Both the position numbers and the translations under genes were made by a program. Source: Microbulbifer variabilis (GTDB lineage: Bacteria; Pseudomonadota; Gammaproteobacteria; Pseudomonadales; Cellvibrionaceae). Taken from it: a stretch of 64,000 bases of DNA. Below the pieces are notes generated by a model. The model made no database searches, was not told the DNA's origin, and worked only from the letters and a program-made list of their open reading frames with translations. Positions 9,475 to 18,014 of this stretch are shown here, one piece after another. Every line of letters starts with the position of its first letter. Position 1 is the first letter of the stretch. The DNA is taken from the NCBI RefSeq assembly GCF_020524905.1, contig NZ_JAIVKI010000008.1, positions 118,075-182,074 on the forward strand. Reading direction: 5' to 3'.

Positions 9475-10697
9475 TTGCTTTCGTGATCTCGACACTGGTG
9501 GCCTTACCAGTCGCCAGTCAGACCCAATGGGCCTTCGACACCAGTGCCAACACCGAGACTTGGAGCAGTGATTATGAGCTGCGCCTACAGCTGATCCGCG
9601 AACAGGAGCAGCTCAGCGATCTGTATGGCGATGAGGACACCCGGCGCAGTGCTGTAGAGATGCGTCTCGATTTGCAATTGCGCTGCAACAAAGGACTTTG
9701 CAAGGGCACGCGCCTCGTCCTCAAACCCCGCTTGGCCTTGCACGAAGACGATCGCCCCGCCTCCATGCCCGATCCCTATCCGGATTGGTTTGCCGAAGGG
9801 TATCTGCTTTACGAAACGGGCACAGGAACCCGGATCGGCGCGGGCAAGCGGCTGCAGGGATGGGGACCATCGCTGCTCTACAGCCCTACAAATCGTCTGT
9901 TTCCCGACAATGGCGCGGTGACCCCGCGCCGCGATATCCCAGGCAAACCCATGGCGTTTATCAGCACCGATATCTCCGCCCACGGGCGCGCCAGTTTCCT
10001 GGTCGCCGATCCGCGCCTGGATGACGTCAGTGGAATCGATAGCGGCGGCAGTTTTCAGATGGCGCGCACAGAGTGGAACTGGGTACAGGGCCAGGTCACC
10101 ACCCTGGGCGCCGTAGCCGCGGGTGGCGGCGGCTTCCAACCTTACGCCGGTGGCTACTTCCAGCACACTCTCGGCGATGCCTGGACGGTTGGCGCCGAGA
10201 TAGCGACCTCGCGAGGTTATGCCGAGTCACTAGGCGGCGCTCTGGAACTGCAGCAAAACAGCGGCCACTGGCACTGGGACGGCATCTTCAACCTGCGTTA
10301 TGGCGCCAGCTCCGGCGCCGAAACCGGCCTCGAACTGATTTACAACGGCTACGCGCTGAGCGACGAGGAGCTTCTCAATCCACAGCTGGCCGCTCTCCCC
10401 TCAGCGGGTCGCGGCCCCTCTCGCAATCGACCGCTACACCCCTATGTCCAGCGCCGCTATGCCCTGCTGCAAACCACCTGGCCGAAGTTATTCGGCAACC
10501 GCCGCTGGAACCTGACCGCGAGACTGCTGCAGGGGCTCGACCACTCGAGCACCAGCGCCTTTAGCGAGGTTTCCTACAGCCCCAGCGACGGCGCCACCTT
10601 TTATCTGGGGCTTTCCAGAAGCCGAGCTGGCAAGGCGCTGGCGTTGAGCCAGCCAATAACACACAGCGGCTACCTGGCGGTGGATGTCTTTTTTTAA
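9444..10697 (+). CDS. Outer-membrane beta-barrel protein of the export cluster
   Basis: 417 aa with a GTG start after GGGAGGAA and a clear signal peptide (hydrophobic LIAFVISTLVALPVAS, then Q). The mature part is rich in alternating aromatic/polar strands and ends in ...AVDVFF, a terminal Phe typical of Bam-assembled barrels. Segments such as KRLQGWGPSLLYSPTNRLFP recall capsule-assembly Wzi-like or related barrels, but I cannot assign a family firmly. The start overlaps the ligase gene by 31 nt, so translation is probably coupled. Likely the outer-membrane partner of the ABC system immediately downstream. Confidence 0.6.
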   Translation: MSQRRCGTGLIAFVISTLVALPVASQTQWAFDTSANTETWSSDYELRLQLIREQEQLSDLYGDEDTRRSAVEMRLDLQLRCNKGLCKGTRLVLKPRLALHEDDRPASMPDPYPDWFAEGYLLYETGTGTRIGAGKRLQGWGPSLLYSPTNRLFPDNGAVTPRRDIPGKPMAFISTDISAHGRASFLVADPRLDDVSGIDSGGSFQMARTEWNWVQGQVTTLGAVAAGGGGFQPYAGGYFQHTLGDAWTVGAEIATSRGYAESLGGALELQQNSGHWHWDGIFNLRYGASSGAETGLELIYNGYALSDEELLNPQLAALPSAGRGPSRNRPLHPYVQRRYALLQTTWPKLFGNRRWNLTARLLQGLDHSSTSAFSEVSYSPSDGATFYLGLSRSRAGKALALSQPITHSGYLAVDVFF

Positions 10698-10738
10698 TGG
10701 AAGAAACGAATACAGCGAACAACAAAAAGGAGAACACG

Positions 10739-11473
10739 ATGAACCTGGTAGAATTTGAATCCGTCACCAAGCAATACCGGCTTGGGGAAGTCGAAGTCAC
10801 CGCACTGAATAACGTCAATTTCACCGTGCAAAAAGGCGATTTCGTTGCGATTACCGGCCCCAGCGGCAGTGGCAAAACCACCATGCTCAATCTGATTGGC
10901 TGCTTGGACAGCGCCACTTCCGGTGAGATTCGCGTTGCCGGACAGCCGGTGAGCCAACTCAACGATCGCGAACTGGATATATTGCGCAGCCGTACCTACG
11001 GAATCATTTTTCAGAACTTCAATCTGGTTCCGGTATTGAGTGCCCTGGAAAATGTCATGCTGCCGCTGTATCTGCATCCCCTGTCCAAGGCCGAAATGCG
11101 CAACCGCGCCCAGGCGGCCCTGGCTGCGGTAAACCTCACCCGCTTTGCCGGCTTCCGCCCCGATCAACTGTCCGGTGGTCAGCGCCAACGGGTCGCCGTG
11201 GCCCGCGCCCTGGTCACCGAACCCAAGCTGATCCTTGCCGACGAACCCACCGCCAGCCTGGATACCGCCAGCGCATTGTCCCTGGTGGAACTGATGAAAC
11301 AGCTCAATACCGAGCGCAAGGTCACCTTTGTATTTTCCACCCACGACCAGCGCCTGCTGCAACATGTAAAACGGGTCGTTGAGCTGCGTGATGGGCGCCT
11401 GACCGACAGCGCCGCAGGGGCTCCGGTGAAAGAGGGAGCCACCCAAAAAGCCGACGAAAGTGAGGTGGCGTGA
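10739..11473 (+). CDS. LolD/MacB-type ABC transporter ATP-binding protein
   Basis: 244 aa from ATG 10739, which follows a strong AAAAAGGAG. An upstream in-frame ATG at 10697 overlaps the previous stop (TAATG) but would add residues with no family match. Walker A GPSGSGKTT, Q-loop FQNFNLVP, signature LSGGQRQRVA, Walker B LILADEPTA and the FSTHD switch His are all intact. This class powers mechanotransmitting exporters (LolCDE, MacB), working from the inner membrane on lipoproteins, lipids or natural products. It pairs with the two FtsX-type permeases encoded next. Confidence 0.88.
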   Translation: MNLVEFESVTKQYRLGEVEVTALNNVNFTVQKGDFVAITGPSGSGKTTMLNLIGCLDSATSGEIRVAGQPVSQLNDRELDILRSRTYGIIFQNFNLVPVLSALENVMLPLYLHPLSKAEMRNRAQAALAAVNLTRFAGFRPDQLSGGQRQRVAVARALVTEPKLILADEPTASLDTASALSLVELMKQLNTERKVTFVFSTHDQRLLQHVKRVVELRDGRLTDSAAGAPVKEGATQKADESEVA

Positions 11474-13482
11474 TGTGGTCCATGGCTTTTCGCAACCTCT
11501 ACCGCGATCGCAGGCGCACTATAGCGACCGTTATCGCCGTGGCCGCCGGACTCTTCGCCGTACTGCTGTTCCTGGGTTATATCCGCTTTGTGGAAAGTTC
11601 GTTGGCTTCGGTGGTGATCTACCGCGATGCCAACGCCCATGTGCAGGTCTACCGCAAAGATGGCCCCGAGCAGCTCGCGGCGTCTCCAGCGCAGTACTCA
11701 CTTAATAGTGAGGAGCAGGCTCTGATACACAAAATCAGCGCCGACCTGCCCCATTTCCAACGCGCCTCCAACCAACTGGCCGGCGTCGGAGTGGTACAGG
11801 CAAACAATGAAAGCGCTGTATTCCTCGCCCGCGGTATCGACCCGGAGTTTGAAAGGGCACTTCAGGAACAGAGTCCTTTCGCCGCGACACCGCCGCCGGA
11901 AGACGGCCTGCTCTTAACCACGCAGTTACAGGACCTGCTCGGCTACCCGCAAAAGGGCACCGATCTGCAGCTCTTCAGCGCGTCTTATGCCAACCGCATT
12001 AATGCGATTGAAGCCCCCCTGCTGGGTGATTTTTCCACCGGTATCGAGGCCATCGAAGACAAGGGGCTCAAGGCACCACTCACCCTGCTGCAATCCCTGT
12101 ATGACACCGATGCGGTATCCCGGGTGGTGATTCAGCTCGACAACCGGGAACACAGCGCCCAGTTCCGCGAACAACTGGCCGCTGAGCTGGAGCGCCAGGC
12201 GCCGGGCCGATTCGAGGTCACGACCTGGGATCACCCCCAGATCGGTCAGCTCTACACCAGCTTTATGGGCTTCTTCAACATGGTGTTTGCCTTTACCGGT
12301 ATCGTTGTATTCACCATCGCCCTCACCACTATTCAGCATACGGTGGCGATGAACGTGGCCGACCGCATCCGCGAAATCGGCATGCTTCGCTCCCTCGGCT
12401 TTGGGCGCAAGCGTATCGCCGGCCTGTTTGTGCGGGAGAGCGTACTCACCACTGTGGCTGCCGCGGTGGTCGCCACAATCCTGGCCTACCTAACCATATT
12501 CACGCTGGCGTTGACCGGGGTTGAAACACAACTGCCGCGGATTTCCGAGCCCGCGCCATTAGCGCTGCAATTACCACCGCTGTGGGCCCTGGCTGCGATT
12601 GTCTGCGTCGGTGCGGGCATCACATTGGGCGCCCTGATGACAGCGCGCAAACGAGTCGGCGGTGAGGTCCGCCCCGGTCGTCGCAGTGTGCCACTTACCC
12701 ATCTGTTGGCTGCCTCGGCCAGTGTTGTCCTCGCGGTGACCCTGTTGCCGATGCAACCGCAGGCGATGGAGCCCCAGGTGGCCGAAGACGCAGCGACACC
12801 GAGTGAGGAAGTCATGCGCCAGTGGCTGCGCGAAGCAGATCTTGCCCGCGGCGGCTGGGGCAGTTATCAGTGGAAGCTGCGCATTCACACCAAGGATCCC
12901 GCCGGCGCGACGGATACCAACTACGACATCGCTGTGCGCGATGGCCGCGCCCTGGCGATGACCACCGCACCGCGACGCTACCGCGGCGAGAAGATCCTGA
13001 TTGCCTCGCGCGCTATGTGGTATGCCAAGCCTGGGTTGCGCAAGCCGGTGAGTATCAGTCCGCAGCAGCGCCTGGTGGGCGAAGCCGCCAACGGCGATAT
13101 CGCCTCCACCCAGTACGCCCGCGACTATACCCCCGAGTATCTGGGCACCGAGGCGCTGGACGGTACTCCCTGCTACAAGCTCAAGCTCACTGCGGCCACC
13201 AACAGCGCCACCTATGAATCGATCATCTACTACCTCGATCGGGACAGCCTGCTCGGCGTGAAGGCCGAGTTCCTCACAGCCAGTGGCATGCCACTCAAGA
13301 TTGCCCAGTTTGAATACGGCAATGCCGTGCTGGTTGAGGGCGAGGAGCAACCCTTTGTGTCGCGTATGAAAATCGTCAATGCCAATTTTCCAGAGCGTTA
13401 CAGCGTACTGGAATACGCACAGGTTTCCCCGGCCAATCCACCGGAGAGCCTGTTTACCGTCGACACACTGATGACCCTCTAG
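11473..13482 (+). CDS. FtsX/LolC-type permease fused to a LolA-like domain
   Basis: About 669 aa; ATG 11473 overlaps the preceding TGA (TGATG) with GAGG 7 nt upstream (a GTG at 11470 is also possible). The N-terminal ~420 residues are an FtsX/MacB-type permease: one TM near residue 20-40, a periplasmic domain, then three TMs, with the conserved REIGMLRSLGFGRKRI loop. A fifth hydrophobic segment (LLAASASVVLAVTLL) follows. The last ~225 residues resemble LolA-like outer-membrane-lipoprotein-sorting proteins (paired beta-strands, YKLKLT, IIYYLDRDSLL). Normally LolA-type chaperones are separate soluble proteins. The fusion suggests direct hand-off of a lipid-like cargo. Domain assignment of the C-terminal part is by pattern only. 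Confidence 0.72.
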   Translation: MWSMAFRNLYRDRRRTIATVIAVAAGLFAVLLFLGYIRFVESSLASVVIYRDANAHVQVYRKDGPEQLAASPAQYSLNSEEQALIHKISADLPHFQRASNQLAGVGVVQANNESAVFLARGIDPEFERALQEQSPFAATPPPEDGLLLTTQLQDLLGYPQKGTDLQLFSASYANRINAIEAPLLGDFSTGIEAIEDKGLKAPLTLLQSLYDTDAVSRVVIQLDNREHSAQFREQLAAELERQAPGRFEVTTWDHPQIGQLYTSFMGFFNMVFAFTGIVVFTIALTTIQHTVAMNVADRIREIGMLRSLGFGRKRIAGLFVRESVLTTVAAAVVATILAYLTIFTLALTGVETQLPRISEPAPLALQLPPLWALAAIVCVGAGITLGALMTARKRVGGEVRPGRRSVPLTHLLAASASVVLAVTLLPMQPQAMEPQVAEDAATPSEEVMRQWLREADLARGGWGSYQWKLRIHTKDPAGATDTNYDIAVRDGRALAMTTAPRRYRGEKILIASRAMWYAKPGLRKPVSISPQQRLVGEAANGDIASTQYARDYTPEYLGTEALDGTPCYKLKLTAATNSATYESIIYYLDRDSLLGVKAEFLTASGMPLKIAQFEYGNAVLVEGEEQPFVSRMKIVNANFPERYSVLEYAQVSPANPPESLFTVDTLMTL

Positions 13483-13490
13483 GAGCAGAT

Positions 13491-14813
13491 ATGACTGTCA
13501 AATTATTACTGACCATGTCCCTGCGCAACCTATGGCGCCAGGGCCGTAAATCGCTCGGCACCTTTGTGGTGATGAGCATCTCTGTACTCGCCCTGTGCCT
13601 CCTGGCGGGCTACATGCAGTCCAGTGTGGAGTTGATCCGCGATGCCTTTATGCGCTGGGGTGCACGCGGGCATTTGGTGATCGAAAGGCCGGCTTCCGAT
13701 TTGGCCCGGCAGGTCGAAGGTGCCGGACAGCTGCCGCTCACCGCCGATCTGCAGCGGGAGATCGACGCCGCGCTGGACTCCGACCCGGAGGTCGTTGCCA
13801 GTGCTCGTATTCTGCGGATTTCCGGCATGGTCTCCAATGCGCAGGTGAGCAGCATTTTCGCGGGCATCGGCCAGGATGTGCGGGAAATCCGTGCAATTAA
13901 AGGGGCCGCCTACGAGTACGATGTGGTCGCGGGTACACCTCTATGGATGGAAACCCGCGCCCAGCCGTTGATTCTCGGCCAGGGGTTGGCGGCGATCCTC
14001 GGCTGTGAGATTCCCGATGTGGGCTTCGCGCCGCTGCAACCAGGGGATACGCCCCAATCGCGGCCGATCAACTGCCCACCCGGTCCTCTTGAGCTGACCG
14101 CCACCACCCGCGGCAAGGCGCGTGTCAACGCGGTGCGCGCGGTACCCACCGGAATCATGGATTGGGGTATCAAGGAAATTAATGATCGCCTGGTGGTATT
14201 GCCCATGGCCGATGCTCAGGCCCTGCTCAACACCTCTGACGTCAGCGAGTACCACGTACTTCTCGATGAGAACGCCGATGTCGGCGCAGCACAGGCCCGT
14301 CTCGCGGAGCACTTCAAACAGGCCGGCCTCGGTGATATCGAAGTCTTCCTGTGGTCCGATCGCGCCGCTTTTTACCACCAGTTCAAGGCGGTGCTGGGTG
14401 GATTCCTTAACTTTATCGCGTTGATCGCCTGCGCCATCGGTTTTACCAGCCTGTTGAATGCGAGTTATATGAATTTTTCCCAGCGCGCGCGGGAATTTGC
14501 CACGCTGCGCAGCCTGGGCTTTACCCGACGCTTCGTACTCGCCCTCACCGCGCTGGAAAACAGCTGGTTGGCTCTGGGCGCCGCACTGCTCGGCATCGGC
14601 ACCACCGCCGCTATCGTTTGGGCTGTGCGGGAAGCACAAATTATGTGGACACCGCCCGGTTCCAGTAACGCGATTCCTGTCGACCTCGCCTGGGTGATAC
14701 CCATTTACCTGGTGACTGCCTTTGCCGTGGTATTGATTGCGGCCATCGCCAGCACCATCCCCACTCGCAAAATACTGAGACGGCCAATTCGAGCTGTGCT
14801 CTCCGACGCGTAA
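13491..14813 (+). CDS. FtsX/LolE-type ABC transporter permease
   Basis: 440 aa; AGGAG overlaps the previous stop, 5 nt before ATG 13491. It has an N-terminal TM (LGTFVVMSISVLALCLLAGYM), a large periplasmic region, then three C-terminal TMs around residues 300-425 with the typical ASYMNFSQRAREFATLRSLGFTRRFV loop of FtsX-family permeases. It is the second permease of a heterodimeric LolC/LolE-like pair, and unlike its partner it has no extra C-terminal domain. Together with the ATPase at 10739 and the barrel protein at 9444 it probably forms a trans-envelope exporter for the cluster's product. Confidence 0.8.
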   Translation: MTVKLLLTMSLRNLWRQGRKSLGTFVVMSISVLALCLLAGYMQSSVELIRDAFMRWGARGHLVIERPASDLARQVEGAGQLPLTADLQREIDAALDSDPEVVASARILRISGMVSNAQVSSIFAGIGQDVREIRAIKGAAYEYDVVAGTPLWMETRAQPLILGQGLAAILGCEIPDVGFAPLQPGDTPQSRPINCPPGPLELTATTRGKARVNAVRAVPTGIMDWGIKEINDRLVVLPMADAQALLNTSDVSEYHVLLDENADVGAAQARLAEHFKQAGLGDIEVFLWSDRAAFYHQFKAVLGGFLNFIALIACAIGFTSLLNASYMNFSQRAREFATLRSLGFTRRFVLALTALENSWLALGAALLGIGTTAAIVWAVREAQIMWTPPGSSNAIPVDLAWVIPIYLVTAFAVVLIAAIASTIPTRKILRRPIRAVLSDA

Positions 14814-14844
14814 CCACTGCTTTCGTAGCAAAGGAGAAATTTCA

Positions 14845-15666
14845 ATGACTGAAATGGCACGCATCCGGCGCTGGAAGCGCTTTATTGATCCCCAATCTAA
14901 CAAAGCCCTGGTCGTCCCACTGGATCACGGCCTCACCATGGGCCCAATCCGGGGGATTAACCGCCCAGAGGAAATTCTCAGCTGGGTCAATACCGAAGCG
15001 GTCACCGGTGTGGTTTTACACAAAGGGCTCGCCGAGCGCATCGGCAGCCACCTCAACTGTGGCCTGATGATTCATCTCAACGGCTCGGTGAATACCGATG
15101 AGCAGCCGGATTTAAAGCAGCTGGTCACCACTGTGGAAGCGGCTGTGCGCCTGGGGGCCGATGCCGTTTCGATTCAAACGAATTTCTCCTCTGCCACGGC
15201 TTCCCACAACCTGCGGTTGATCGGTCATGTCGTCGATGAAGCGCACGCCTGGGGAATGCCGGTTTTGAACATGGTCTACGACAAGAGTGCCAACGGCTCG
15301 CAAGGCCTCGAATCGATACGCCACTTTATGCGTGCGGCGGTGGAGCTGGGTGTGGATGCACTCAAGGTGGCCGCACCGCAGGACTTTCGGCAGATCCCGG
15401 AAATGCTCGACGGTATCCAGAGCCATACCCCGGTGCTGTTTGCCGGCGGCGCGCTCGCCGACGAACGCGCTCTGATCGAACTGGCGGCCGCCACCGTCGA
15501 GCACAATGCCGGAGGAATTTGCGTTGGGCGCAATGTGTTCCAACGCTCCAATCCCACCGCAACCCTCAGACAACTACAAAGCGTGTTCCGCGATGATGTG
15601 CTGTCGGAAACCGGCTTTGCCCGCTCACTGGCCCTGTGCCAACAGGAAGCGGAATTGGTTCTTTAG
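14845..15666 (+). CDS. DhnA/ADH-synthase-type aldolase (GriI/AroA' family)
   Basis: 273 aa, AAGGAG 8 nt before ATG 14845. Class I (Schiff-base) aldolase of the archaeal FBP aldolase/ADH-synthase family: VPLDHGLTMGP near the N-terminus, the MVYDKS segment with a likely catalytic Tyr, the Schiff-base Lys in DALKVAAPQD, and phosphate-binding FAGG and GGICVGRNVFQ. Homologues join aspartate semialdehyde to a ketose phosphate (AroA', ADH) or to DHAP (GriI, C7 precursor of 3,4-AHBA). Its presence in one operon with the DHQ-synthase-II-like enzyme is the main reason for assigning aminohydroxybenzoate synthesis. Confidence 0.85.
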   Translation: MTEMARIRRWKRFIDPQSNKALVVPLDHGLTMGPIRGINRPEEILSWVNTEAVTGVVLHKGLAERIGSHLNCGLMIHLNGSVNTDEQPDLKQLVTTVEAAVRLGADAVSIQTNFSSATASHNLRLIGHVVDEAHAWGMPVLNMVYDKSANGSQGLESIRHFMRAAVELGVDALKVAAPQDFRQIPEMLDGIQSHTPVLFAGGALADERALIELAAATVEHNAGGICVGRNVFQRSNPTATLRQLQSVFRDDVLSETGFARSLALCQQEAELVL

Positions 15667-15679
15667 GCAAAAACAGACG

Positions 15680-15726
15680 GTTGAATAGCTCAGCCGTTCA
15701 ACGGTGCCGGCGTTAGGGCCGGCACC
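15680..15726 (+). promoter_or_regulatory. Two tandem stem-loops inside the operon
   Basis: The 87-nt gap between the aldolase and the last ligase contains GTTGAA/TTCAAC (15680-15702) and GGTGCCGGC-gttagg-GCCGGCACC (15703-15726). There is no U-tract after either, so they are more likely mRNA-processing or stabilising elements, or a weak attenuator, than a full terminator. Confidence 0.4.
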
Positions 15727-15753
15727 AGCAGGTAATTAAAGAGGAGCCCTGCA

Positions 15754-17292
15754 GTGACCCATATTGATTCCAATCCCGGATGCGTAGATTTGCTGGTGGA
15801 TCGCCACGTTCGCGCCGGGCGCGGTGACCACACCGCACTCGTCGAAATAGGCCCTTCCGGTCGGCGCACTGTCAGCTATCGAGAATTGCAGCAGCTCACT
15901 TTTGCCGCGGCAATCGATCTGAATTTGCACTTGGCCGGCAGCCGCTCACAACAGCGTATCGCCCTGGTGGGCTCGGCTACGCTGGAAAATACCATTTATT
16001 GGCTGGCCGCCATGCGCGCCGGTCACCTGCCATTTATGGTGCACCCCACTCTTCCCCAAGCGCACTATCGTGGCTTGTGGGAGGATTTTGACCCGAAGGT
16101 AATCCTGGCAGACAGCACGGTGGCAACCAAGAACTTGCGCGCACCAGTGGAAACTATGTCGCCTGTTGAAGAGCTGGCCACTATTTCTGTCACGGCGACA
16201 CAAACCCATGAAATCAGCCGGCTCGCCGCCGAATTGGATTTGCGCCCGGCTCTGGTTCTGGCCACCTCAGGGTCCACCGGACGTCCAAAACTCTGCTTGC
16301 ACAGCCATCGTTCATTCTGGGAGTTCGAGCGCACCGTAACCCACCCCATGTGGGACATCCGCGCTGAAGACAGAGTCCTCGCCAGTACCGGCCCATTCTT
16401 CTCCTTCGGGCTGCAAGGTCTGCATGTGCCTCTCAGCCAGGGAGCCACCGCAATCATGCTACCGCAGTGGGAACAGCACACGGACTTCCTGGAAGTGATC
16501 GAAGCGGAAAAAGTCAGCGTATTTCTCGCCGTACCCACGCTCTATCACCTGTTAATGTCCCGCGCTAAACGGGAATATCAACTGGAGGCATTGCGACTGT
16601 CACTGTCGGCCGGCGAACGCTTGCCACCAATCGTACGCGAGCGCTGGCAGGCGTGGAGCGGTGCGAAGATTCTGGACTCCATTGGCACTACGGAAACCTT
16701 CGCACCTTATTTGTCAGAGGTTCACGACAAAGCCACCGCCCTGCAACGGGTGGAAGGATTTCACTATACCGAAATACCCCATGGCGATGGCGGGACCCTC
16801 AGTCTCTCCCTGTCCCGTGGATGTTTGATGCTCGGTTACTTGGCGCCAGCCACCGGCGAATTGCAAAAGGCCCCCGAAACCTTCGCAACCAGTGACCTAT
16901 TCCAGCGCGATGTGGACGGTTTTCATTTTGTCTCCCGCGATAGTGAGCGGATCAAAGTGGCGGGGCACTGGGTCAGTCCCCAGGAACTGGAGGAATTCCT
17001 GATCGCGGACAAGCGTGTGGTTAAGGCTGCGGCCCTGCCGATTGAAACACCCGAAGGGCTCACCCGGCTTCGCGCCTATGTAGTCGCCAACAATAGCGGT
17101 TACCCCGCAACCGCATTGGTGAACGATCTAATGAAGCGTATTCGCGAACATCTGCACCCACGCGCACTGTGCCCTGACCGAATAGAACTGGTCGAGGAGA
17201 TCGCCAGTACACCGAGCGGCAAGCTGAAACGCCAGGAACTGCGCAGTTATATGGGGCAACAAGCTGCGCGGGCGGGCGTGGTTCTGGCTTAA
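15754..17292 (+). CDS. Benzoate-CoA-ligase-like adenylate-forming enzyme
   Basis: 512 aa, GTG start after AAAGAGGAG. ANL-superfamily ligase most like benzoate/4-hydroxybenzoate-CoA ligases in size and layout: P-loop ATSGSTGRPKLCLHSH, DSIGTTE (A5), the RDSERIKVAGHWVSP hinge, and the C-terminal catalytic Lys in STPSGKLKRQEL. It probably activates the aminohydroxybenzoate made by the aldolase and DHQS-II-like pair to an acyl-AMP/CoA thioester for the acyltransferase at 6270. It is the last gene of the operon, and its stop overlaps the 3' end of the convergent luxR-type gene by 4 nt. Confidence 0.78.
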   Translation: MTHIDSNPGCVDLLVDRHVRAGRGDHTALVEIGPSGRRTVSYRELQQLTFAAAIDLNLHLAGSRSQQRIALVGSATLENTIYWLAAMRAGHLPFMVHPTLPQAHYRGLWEDFDPKVILADSTVATKNLRAPVETMSPVEELATISVTATQTHEISRLAAELDLRPALVLATSGSTGRPKLCLHSHRSFWEFERTVTHPMWDIRAEDRVLASTGPFFSFGLQGLHVPLSQGATAIMLPQWEQHTDFLEVIEAEKVSVFLAVPTLYHLLMSRAKREYQLEALRLSLSAGERLPPIVRERWQAWSGAKILDSIGTTETFAPYLSEVHDKATALQRVEGFHYTEIPHGDGGTLSLSLSRGCLMLGYLAPATGELQKAPETFATSDLFQRDVDGFHFVSRDSERIKVAGHWVSPQELEEFLIADKRVVKAAALPIETPEGLTRLRAYVVANNSGYPATALVNDLMKRIREHLHPRALCPDRIELVEEIASTPSGKLKRQELRSYMGQQAARAGVVLA

Positions 17293-18014
17293 GGTTTAAT
17301 CAGACCAATAGAGAGCGCGCGGGCCACGGCCTGGCGGCGGTTGGTAACACCGAGCTTGCGTATAACATTGCGAAAATGAAAATTCACAGTCGCTTCCGAG
17401 CAGCCGAGAATCCGGGAAATTTCCCAGGACGTCTTACCAACCGCCGCCCAGTGCAAACACTCATCTTCGCGCCGGGTAAGGCCGGCTTCCACTGTCGCGC
17501 CCTCTCTATCAATGCGGCTGATCGCCTCGTAAGCGTAGGAAGCCAGCAGTTGAATCATGGGCATGCTTTCCTGCAACCAACTGTCGAGTCTCGGGGTATA
17601 GGTTGCTCCACTAGCGACAGAAATCATCATCAGGCGATTGTGAGAAGCGCCGCGCAAGGACGTTGCCACTCCGGTGGCAATACCGTGGGACTCCGATTCC
17701 TCATACAGGCGACCCACGTCTCCCGAAAAGTGCTCTCGATGCCAGACGATTGGCACCAGCGACTGGCGGCAATGGCGCACCACCGGGTCACGAGTCACCC
17801 ACTTTTGACGGCTGTAGCTCTCGACACAATCTTGGGGATAATTGGTTTCCACAGAGTACTGGTCAATCGCGCCCGCAGGATCTTCAAGACCTATAAGATA
17901 GTAATCAAATCCAATAGCACTAATAGAACGTTGCACGCGATCTTTTACTTGCTGAACAGTCTGCGCGTTCAAAAGATCTGGCAGGGCCTGAATAATTTGC
18001 TTTCTCGGGTACAA
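17289..18014 (-). CDS. LuxR-family regulator with autoinducer-binding domain (LuxR solo)
   Basis: 241 aa; TTG start 7 nt after GGGGG (18022-18026). The N-terminal ~165 residues form an autoinducer-binding domain, the C-terminal ~65 a LuxR/GerE HTH (GLTRREDECLHWAAVGKTSWEISRILGCSEATVNFHFRNVIRKLGV). Of the AHL-pocket residues, the Tyr, the Asp-Pro (RDPVVRHC) and the distal Trp (LVPIVW) are present. The first pocket Trp (LasR AAWREHY) is Cys here (QDCVESY). No luxI synthase gene occurs in the window. It is probably the cluster-situated activator acting at the dyad at 3550-3569. It may respond to another AHL or a different signal. Confidence 0.85.
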   Translation of the reverse strand: MYPRKQIIQALPDLLNAQTVQQVKDRVQRSISAIGFDYYLIGLEDPAGAIDQYSVETNYPQDCVESYSRQKWVTRDPVVRHCRQSLVPIVWHREHFSGDVGRLYEESESHGIATGVATSLRGASHNRLMMISVASGATYTPRLDSWLQESMPMIQLLASYAYEAISRIDREGATVEAGLTRREDECLHWAAVGKTSWEISRILGCSEATVNFHFRNVIRKLGVTNRRQAVARALSIGLIKP

